A stretch of DNA of 64,000 nucleotides from Mesostigma viride. Taxonomy: Eukaryota > Streptophyta > Mesostigmatophyceae > Mesostigmatales > Mesostigmataceae. The position numbers and the translations under genes are program-made. Positions 56,990 to 64,000 of this stretch are shown here, one piece after another. Every line of letters starts with the position of its first letter. The stretch's first letter is position 1. Location: the NCBI GenBank assembly GCA_009746045.1, contig RPFO01000106.1, forward strand, positions 2,038,211-2,102,210, written 5' to 3'. The notes beneath the pieces were generated by a model, which worked only from the letters and a program-made list of their open reading frames with translations, made no database searches and was not told the origin of the DNA.

Positions 56990-58680
56990 TCAGAGTACAG
57001 AGTCGGGGTAAAATTGGCTCTTTTTTAGCAAATTTAGCAAATTAGCAAATTAGCGGAGGCCGGGGGGCGAGATTAATTAAGATGTACCTTGAAATTAAAT
57101 AAGACGCACGCCTCTATCGAGATATATGTATGGAGGCGAGTTTCTATTGGCGTAAATTTTAAGTATTGTACGACAACTGTCAAGGGTGACGGAAAGTACT
57201 GAAATCGCGGAAGTGTCGCGGAGACGTTTCTACAGGTTTCTACTTTCTAGATCGATTGCGCATTCGACGGTTAACTTAACCCTCCTCGGAGGCAGAGGTG
57301 CGGTCGACTGGCAGTACTGTACGACGGTGTTGGACGGAATTTCCGGTTAGCGATGCGGTCTAAAGCTTTGCATGTCACGTTGTCGGATCTTAGCCCTTGC
57401 GTCGCGCTATGCTGTGGCGAACTTATTCTCCGCCGTCAGATTGCACCGTCGATGAGCGTCGATGCTCGTCGATGAACCCAACGCAAGCCATGTGACGAAA
57501 AGAAGTATAAATTGGTGCGGCGGCCTCCAAGGCTGAGTTTGGTAAAGTACGGAACTTGTAGCCCGGCGACTCCGCGTCGAGCAGTCCGCAGGTAGTCGGG
57601 GTAAAATTGGCTCTTTTTCAGCAAATTTAGCAAATTAGCAAATTAGCGGAAGGCGGGGGCCGAGATTAATTAAGAGGTACCTTGAAATTAAATAAGACGC
57701 ATACCTCTATCGAGATATATGTTTGGAGGCGAGTTTCTATTGGCGTTAATTTGTAGTATTGTACGACAACTGTCAAGGGTGACGGCATGTACTGAAATCG
57801 CGGATACTTTCTAGATCGATTGCGCATTCGACGGTTAAAAGGCAGAGCTGCGGTTGAAAGTACTGTACGTGGGGGGGACGGTGTTACAACGGGGGGGGGG
57901 ACGCATTTATGGGGGGGGGGACGGTGTTACAACGGGGGGACGGTGTTACAACGGGGGACGGTGTTACAACGGGGGGGCGAGATTAATTAAGAGGTAAGTT
58001 ACCTTGAAATTAAATAAGACGCACGCCTCTATCGAGATATATGTATGGAGGCGAGTTTCTATTGGCGTAAATTTTAAGTATTGTACGAAAACTGTCAAGG
58101 GTGACGGAAAGTACTGAAATCGCGGAAGTGTCGCGGGGACGTTTCTACTTTCTAGATCGATTGCGCATTCGACGGTTAAGAGGCAGAGGTGCGGTCGACT
58201 GGCAGTACTGTACGACGGTGTTGGACGGAATTTCCGGTTAGCGATGCGGTATAAAGCTTTGCATGTCACGTTGTCGGATCTTAGCCCTTGCGTCGCGCTA
58301 TGCTGTGGCGAACTTATTCTCCGCCGTCAGATTGCACCGTCGATGAGCGTCGATGCTCGTCGATGAACCCAACGCAAGCCATGTGACGGAAAGAAGTAAA
58401 AATTGGTGCGGCGGCCTCTAAGCCTGAGTTTGGTAAAGTACGGAACTTGTAGCCCGGCGACTCCGCGTTGAGCAGTCCGCAGGTAGTCCGCCGGCGTTAA
58501 TTTGTTAATTTTGTTAATTTGTTAACTGGGGACAACCTAGTGTCGGGGTAAAAGTACCTAGTCGGGGTAAAATTGGCTCTTTTTAGCAAATTTAGCAAAT
58601 TAGCGGAAGGCGGGGGCCGAGAACCTAGTCGGGGTAAAAGTACCTAGTCGGGGTAAAATTTTGTCAGAGTACAGAGCCAG
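56990..58680. repeat. ~590-bp direct repeats, three partial copies
   Basis: Copies begin with GTCGGGGTAAAATTGGCTCT at about 57002, 57596 and 58562. The block GAGATTAATTAAG, CCTCTATCGAGATATATGT, GGCGAGTTTCTATTGGCG recurs at about 57070, 57660 and 57975. The second copy is cut short by a GGGGGGACGGTGTTACAAC repeat (57870-57975) and a fresh copy then starts. No coding potential is seen. Confidence 0.8.
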
Positions 58681-59130
58681 ATCAGGTGCAACTCCAAGTC
58701 GCAAAGCCGCGCATACTAGTTTCTCAAGTATTAACGTCCCTGCTCTACTGATGATTGCCAAATCAATTTCTCTACTATCCCTTTAAATTCAAACAGAAAA
58801 AACCTTATAATTTCATAACTCAACAACCTAAAACCACCGGACCATTGAATAGATTCGCAAGGAAGCTCATCCCCCACAGACCACCAAGTCTGTCGCATAC
58901 CATCTCTAATAACGACACTTAATGGCTGACGGGCCTTCCTTACACATAACCACTCCTCTGTAAACATCCAACATCTAGCGGAAACCCATTTCATGCGTTC
59001 TGTTCCTTCAAATATGAACCATCACCAGGTCTCGCCAACCCCACTAAGGACAACTCAGGCGATGAAGGTCACACTGTTAGAAACAATAAAAATTTATTGA
59101 TCAAAAGAGCCAGGGATTTCCCTTCGTTTG
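58681..59130. other. intergenic, 3' flank of CP29
   Basis: AT-richer sequence. An 87-codon minus-strand frame (58994-58731) shows no recognised domain. Confidence 0.4.
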
Positions 59131-59131
59131 T

Positions 59132-59157
59132 TTACATAAAATTGGATGACATTTACA
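59132..59157 (-). other. TGTAA poly(A) signals of the CP29 gene
   Basis: TGTAA occurs on the minus strand at 59157-59153 and 59136-59132, 8 and 29 nt after the stop. TGTAA is the characteristic chlorophyte poly(A) signal; the second has the more plausible spacing. Confidence 0.5.
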
Positions 59158-59164
59158 AGGCCAT

Positions 59165-60085
59165 TTACTGGACAATGGTCTGACCACGGCCAATGAGGAC
59201 ATCAGCCAGGTTCTTGATGGGACCAGCACCGGTGTAGGCATACTGGACGGCGAACCCGAGGGAGGCCATCATGCCCAGGCGGGCATGCTTGATCTCAGCC
59301 AGCTTCAGGTCGTTGACCCTGGACTCGCTGGCCTTGGTGAAGCCGAAGGGGTCGAAGGGGCCGCCAGGGTACAGGCGCTTCTCCGGGTCCAGCTCATTGT
59401 TACGCAGGATCTCAGCCCAGCCGACCAGGACGACCTCAATGATCACCAGCTGGGTCATGGTCCAGGGCAGTGGCAGGCCGCCGAAGGACGAGCCCTGCTC
59501 CAGCATAACCTTTCCGATGTCCACCCAGTTAATTCCAGTCTGCATCTCACCAGCCAGAGCACCGGCGACACCGAGCATGGCCCAGCGTCCGTTGATGAGC
59601 TCAGTCTCACGGAAACGCTCAATGCTGAAGACCTCGGCGTATGGCTGGAATGGGGTAGCATCGACCTCAGGGCCAGTCTTCTTGATCGTGCCAATAATTT
59701 CACCTGGGGCGGAGACGGCGGCGTTGATGTCGTTGCCGTCGACATCGTACTGGAGGAACTCCTTTGGAGCAGCCAGACCCAGAATGTCATAACCGTAGTC
59801 ACCGATCATAGAGCCATCCAGGTAAGCCGGGGGGGTGATGCCCGGCAGGAACTTGGGACGATCGGGGCCAGACTGCCTCTCGCTGGCAGAGAGCTTATCG
59901 CCAGAGGGGGCAGCCTTCTTGGCGGTCTTGACGGCGGTGGCGGCCTTCTTCACGGTGCCCTTCTTCACAACGGTCCCCCCCTTCTTGGTACCGAAAATGG
60001 CCTGGGTTGGCAGGACCGTGGTGGTCTTGGTCGCGACAGCGGTCGCGACCTGGAGCTGAGCTCCCATGAACGTGGAGGTGTTCAT
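59165..60085 (-). CDS. LHCB4: chlorophyll a/b-binding protein CP29 (Lhcb4), 306 aa
   Basis: Minor light-harvesting antenna of photosystem II in the thylakoid membrane; binds chlorophylls and xanthophylls and links trimeric LHCII to the core. Single exon. Residues 1-30 are Thr/Ala/Val rich, a plausible chloroplast transit peptide. A Lys-rich stretch follows (34-64). PAYLDGSMIGDYGYDILGLA (86-105) is the LHC entry. The long insert at about 106-148 ending TPFQPYAEVF is diagnostic of CP29. Helix B: RFRETELINGRWAMLG (157-172). Helix C: about 209-226 (TQLVIIEVVLVGWAEILR). ELDPEKRLYPGGPFDPFGF precedes helix A (LKLAEIKHARLGMMASLGF, 260-278). Plant CP29 usually has His in ELIHGRWAM; here it is Asn, as in LHCII. 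I start at the Met of MNTSTFMG; an upstream in-frame Met (60247) would add 54 residues that do not look like a transit peptide. Confidence 0.95.
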   Translation of the reverse strand: MNTSTFMGAQLQVATAVATKTTTVLPTQAIFGTKKGGTVVKKGTVKKAATAVKTAKKAAPSGDKLSASERQSGPDRPKFLPGITPPAYLDGSMIGDYGYDILGLAAPKEFLQYDVDGNDINAAVSAPGEIIGTIKKTGPEVDATPFQPYAEVFSIERFRETELINGRWAMLGVAGALAGEMQTGINWVDIGKVMLEQGSSFGGLPLPWTMTQLVIIEVVLVGWAEILRNNELDPEKRLYPGGPFDPFGFTKASESRVNDLKLAEIKHARLGMMASLGFAVQYAYTGAGPIKNLADVLIGRGQTIVQ

Positions 60086-62125
60086 CGTGGTTGAATGAGG
60101 TTGATGGGAGGGGCGGTTAAGTGAAGACCACGGGAACGTGGGAGACACAGCGAGGTGTATTGAGTTCGAGGAAGACCTGCATTCTTCTTCATCTCCCTTG
60201 ATTTTGATTGGCTCAGATCGGTTGAGGCTGGATAAGCTCTGGCTCAACCCTTAACTTTACGGCGGAGCCACTTTTTTCCCTAACGCCGCGCCTGGCCAGC
60301 TTCCCGTACAGTGTCCTGACGGCGTTCTGACCTTCCCGGTTCCCCACGTCATGTTGGAAAAGCAATAATGTAATGGAACTGCCGATTCTAACGGTAAGGT
60401 ACGCTTGTGGAAATGCGAGGCTGCAAGCAGAAAGTATATTGCGTGATGGGCTCCCTGTCCACAGAATCACAGTTTTGTGATTTTTTCAACCTGTGTCCGG
60501 GTTGGCTATCCTGCAAATTCTTCTATTGAGTCTTGGCCACTATCCTGTATCGTCATGGTATCCACGTATCCACAGACTTATGGAAGCTTTCAATCGTGGG
60601 GAGTGGCGGATAGCCACGTATCCACAGGCTATGACCGGCGTGGGAATAAACTGACGTCTGATCGTGACTGACTGAGCGGGCAAAGGCCGGGTGGGAACTT
60701 CTGATGAGCCCAAAAGATCTAAAAGATCTGGGAACCACTTTGGACGTCAAATGGCAGCACGCAGGGCAAGTGCACGGTGGCTAATCGCGGGAAACCGAGA
60801 AAGGGACGGGCGGCTCTTGAGTTTATTCCCGCTTAACGCCAAACGTCTGTACAGAAAGGGAACGGACTCAACGGAGGACAGACTTGATTATTCTGGTGGT
60901 CCATGATTCATCATTGTCAAGGAGACAACCAGCGCAGGCCAGAAATCGGGATAATAACATTAATGACTGGACCAGCAACACTGGCAACTTCACGCCCAAT
61001 GGCGTGGTTCATCCCCTGTCGGGCGTTGGTGACGACTTCCCGCTACACCTGAAATGAAATGGTACTTCTGGATTCTCTTTATCAAAAAGATGGGGACGCC
61101 GTTCGTAGCCCATTTCCTGCCCATATATTCACCGCACCTCGTTGCAGTTTTTCTGATGATGTAGGTAACAGACTAGGCCTCGTGTAGGCCGGCGAGCGCA
61201 ATTTACTAGTCTGAACAAAAAGGCAGAGCTCTCAGCTCAGGTAGGTTGTTCGCTACAGGCTTATAAATTCCAGCCATCTGACGACATCGTTCGCCGGATA
61301 CCTGCACGCGGCGGTTTTGCAACCGGATACATCTATGCCGTATGAGATTGTGGGAGCGCTTGTCTCGCACAGGTTTTGCAACAAGCACGGGGCGCGCGTC
61401 CTACATTGCGCGGATTTTTTAGATAACAGGCTCTTGGCGGGAATGTAGAAGAAGCCTTTGTGATTTCTAGTGTCGGGAAGATGAAGACCGCATGATGGGC
61501 AGGTGTCATGCTCGAGTTCAGCGCGTACCGTGGCCGAAACGGACTTTACTGGGGGGTATGGCCGGCACTGTGCATCCGGGTTTTTTGGTCTATCGTGCTT
61601 CAACGACAAAACCTATTCTGCTCGTAACAGCTACCCCGCTGGATTTCACCAACCTGTTTCGGTTAAACTGGCTGACTGAGGTGCCGGACCAGCGTTGGCG
61701 TGCATCAACATGCTGGTGTCGAATGAGGTGCATGATGGTAGTGCTGACTGTATTACCAATTTGCCATGCTGCCAAGGTTTTCGCTTTTGTTTGATCAACT
61801 CTCACATTGTTCGACGACATGACATTCATTCCCATGCGTACTTTGTGAGGCAAACACCAAGCGGTCATCTTCTTCTCATTGCAGCAAGGAAGGTGTGTTG
61901 AAGATGTTCCAGGCAGTCCCAGGTGCTGCCCAGGGTTTATGCACCTGTGTCATGCCCCCACACCTCCATACTAGTCACCAGGGGAGTTACCCTCCAAGGG
62001 CCGCTCTTGTAGTCTCTAGTATGGCCTTTGCCCTGCAAGGGAGTTGGCTACATGCAGGGGAGTGTAGACTGAGCTAGAAGGTTTGTGGATGTCTGGCCTG
62101 CTGACTTGCCATTTCTTAGTCAACT
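60086..62125. other. intergenic, 5' flank of CP29 and unidentified sequence
   Basis: Contains the 5' flank of CP29, a GAGACAACCAGCGCAGGCC motif at 60921-60939 shared with 25802, and minus-strand open stretches (61868-61590, 61609-61253) of protein-like composition without a recognised domain. No tRNA or rRNA is seen. Confidence 0.4.
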
Positions 62126-62127
62126 CT

Positions 62128-62268
62128 CCAAATGTTTTAATTAATTAATTAGTTAAATTTTAATTTAATAATTTATTAATTTAATAACAAAAAATTAATA
62201 ATTTATTACTTTAATAACATAAAATTAATAATTTATTAATTTAATAACTAAATAATTAATAAGCACTT
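62128..62268. repeat. AT-rich TTAATTTAATAATTTATT stretch
   Basis: Almost pure A/T sequence of TTAATTTAATAA-like units between unidentified sequence and the ORF1 fragment. Similar TTAATTAA stretches flank the inverted-repeat elements elsewhere in the window. Confidence 0.85.
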
Positions 62269-62339
62269 GACTGCGTCACGTGGGTGCCAATACAGAGTAA
62301 AGGAACCTTCAACCCCTGTACCAACCCCTGATTTAATTG

Positions 62340-63110
62340 GCGAGCCACAAGCCACGAGCGGACAAGGCTGATGGCGGAGCTCAGAACTTTTGCCTCGGAG
62401 CCCCAAATTCAGTCGGACTACTTGCATCCGATCCGCGCTTTTCGAGACGCATCTGCCTGGGCGGACATGCTTAACCCCAGCATACCTCCTCCACCCCCTC
62501 TGCCGTCGCAGCACAGCTCCAGCAGCAGACGCTCGACCTCCGCGAGGAGGCCGAGCTCGCCAAGCGCAGCCTCAACGTCATCGTCAAGAACTTCGCCCTG
62601 GTGGAAGGTGAGAATTCCGAGAAGCTTGCACGTGCGTTTGAGAGAGAAATCCTTGGTTGCATGGGCCTTACTGGTGAGATTGAGCGATGCCCACCGTCTT
62701 CCCCGCGCGCGGGGTAAGGCAGGGGCGCCCGGGCCGCTTCTTCTCACCTTTAAGAACCCGGCGGACAAGATCTCTTTTCTCAGACGCCGCAAGCGGCTCG
62801 AGAAGACTCCCTTCACCCTGGACGATGACTTGACCCTGGCGCAGCAACAACGGCGACGGGAGCTATGGCCGACCTACCTCCAGCTCCGGCAGACCAAGGC
62901 GGGGCAGCCGGTGTACTGGAAGGGGGCGGCCATCTACGTCGGCCACAAGCCCTGGAATGCATGCACGCGACCCCCACGACAACCGCGGCCCCAGCGACCC
63001 CAGCTGGACGCCCCAGCTTAGGGGAATACAGCAGTAGTAGTGTAGAATAGTTACACCGTGGCCTTGTACATGCACGCCTACTACAGGCAAGTGCTATATC
63101 AGCTGACTCA
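62340..63110 (+). mobile_element. LINE ORF1 C-terminal part with inverted tRNA-like head
   Basis: Plus frame 62371-63021 ends with LLLTFKNPADKISFLRRRK, LEKTPFTLDDDLTLAQQQRR and VYWKGAAIYVGHKPW, the C-terminal domain of an L1-type ORF1 protein. The middle is out of frame: EEAELAKRSLNVIVKNF and VEGENSEKLARAFEREI occur in another frame around 62540-62650. It is followed at 63055-63105 by the inverted tRNA-like head also seen at 45135-45190. Best preserved copy of this ORF1. Confidence 0.8.
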
Positions 63111-63149
63111 TGCGCACATTACTTAGTCATGTACATGTCATGTGCCCAT

Positions 63150-63830
63150 CACGCCTTCAGCCTGCCTGCTCCCCAGCTGCGAGGTTGATGTGGACCACCG
63201 CATCTCCCTCGCCTGGCACGCTTTACGCCAGTACCGGGCCCTGTGGCGCAAGCCCCCAGGTGGGCAAGATCGAGAAACAGGACCTGTTCAAGGTCCTCGT
63301 CCTTCCTGTTCTCACGTATGGGGCCGAGACGTGGACCCGCACCGCCGACCTGGCCCGCAAGCTGGACGGCGCGGTCACCAGCTTGCTGCGTTCCATTTAC
63401 AGAGTAGCATATGCTGCTCATGTCCGCAATGAGGACCTGTACCAGGGCACATGTGCCATACATCACCAGCACCATTAATATTAAGCAGCGGCGCCTGCAG
63501 CTCGTAGGGCACCTAGCTCGCACCAACCAGGTAGACACCTCACGTGGCCCTCCCGCAGGACTGCGACCAGCTCAGCCTGGCCGGCACCTCCTGACGTGGG
63601 CTGGGCCCAGTGATGTTAGACGCCGCAAGGCCCGCACCTTCAAAGAACAGCTAGTCGAGGACATGGGGGGCCTAGGCCTCTCCGTGATTTGGAAGAAGAT
63701 GATGGACAAGGCCAAGTGGGCCCAGGTCGTAGAAGACAACGAGCCCCCCCCTGTGGGGAAGCGTCCGCGTGTGCAAGCCCGTGGGAGGCACGCCAGTGCT
63801 GTATAGATAGATGTTGTAGTTAGTAATGCT
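63150..63830 (+). mobile_element. LINE RT C-terminal fragment
   Basis: Plus frames 63142-63478 and 63411-63806 read ARLMWTTASPSPGTLYAST (shifted), EKQDLFKVLVLPVLTYGAET, KLDGAVTSLLRSIYRVAYAA, RRLQLVGHLARTNQVDTSR and WAQVVEDNEPPPVGKRPR. It is the same family as the fragment at 1-600, which it matches closely. Truncated at the 5' side and frameshifted. Confidence 0.85.
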
Positions 63831-64000
63831 GTTAGATAGAGGTAGGTAGCTGATGTAGATAGCTTAGACCGATAGGACTGTTTGCACCCACCCATCCATC
63901 CATCGGGGTTAATGCTCCGTGACTCCCCAACGGGAGCACGAGTCTAATTAAGGGGAGGGGACACCCCTAAAGGGCACTTTTCTGGAAACCATACCTATGC
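63831..64000. other. LINE 3' flank and TIR-like end
   Basis: CCATCCATCCATC and CTCCGTGACTCCCCAACGGGAG resemble the right ends of the inverted-repeat family at 43160-43215 and 55845-55890. The window ends here. Confidence 0.4.

Noticed and set aside
60086-60247. Upstream Met as CP29 start
   Set aside because: It would add 54 residues unlike a transit peptide; the inner Met gives a usual CP29 length.

Overview
The window reads as nuclear DNA of a green alga (Chlorophyta). The clearest evidence is an intron-less chlorophyll a/b-binding protein of the CP29 (Lhcb4) type at 59165-60085 on the minus strand, with TGTAA motifs (the usual green-algal poly(A) signal) just after its stop. GC-rich exons in long GT-AG introns and many LINE-type retroelements also fit. 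Genus or species cannot be told from the sequence. I see no rRNA gene, intact tRNA gene or CRISPR array.

Three host genes can be built. (1) Minus strand, 18926-4531: a PhoD-like metallophosphatase in 8 exons, 663 codons; all exon phases agree. (2) Plus strand, 29494-42568: a kinesin-14 (C-terminal motor) in 14 exons, 910 codons; all phases agree and every motor motif is present. (3) Minus strand, 60085-59165: CP29. The first two are unrelated but share an odd architecture. Almost every intron holds its own private tandem repeat (units of 9 to 60 bp), and many introns hold degraded extra copies of the neighbouring exon-intron junction.

The rest is layered mobile DNA. 1-3960: minus-strand LINE reverse-transcriptase remains and two overlapping copies of a LINE tail with a restriction-like endonuclease signature. 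19850-26870: a 5'-truncated LINE with three TTAA-flanked inverted-repeat elements in or beside it. 43100-47290: LINE ORF1 scraps, a trimeric SINE- or MITE-like array with a 9-bp target duplication, and inverted-repeat elements carrying a tRNA-like head. 47540-55075: the longest LINE (ORF1, APE endonuclease, RT), split at a TTAA in its RT by a 2.6-kb transposon that carries a PHD-finger reading frame. 55100-58700: another inverted-repeat element, a LINE fragment and long direct repeats. 62340-63830: ORF1 and RT tail fragments.

The host genes have no evident pathway in common: light harvesting, phosphoester hydrolysis and microtubule transport. The points most worth a second look are the repeated exon-junction echoes, the TTAA element with the PHD-finger ORF, the inverted-repeat elements carrying a tRNA-like head and antisense LINE ORF1, and the 836-bp higher-order repeat in the 38-bp satellite.
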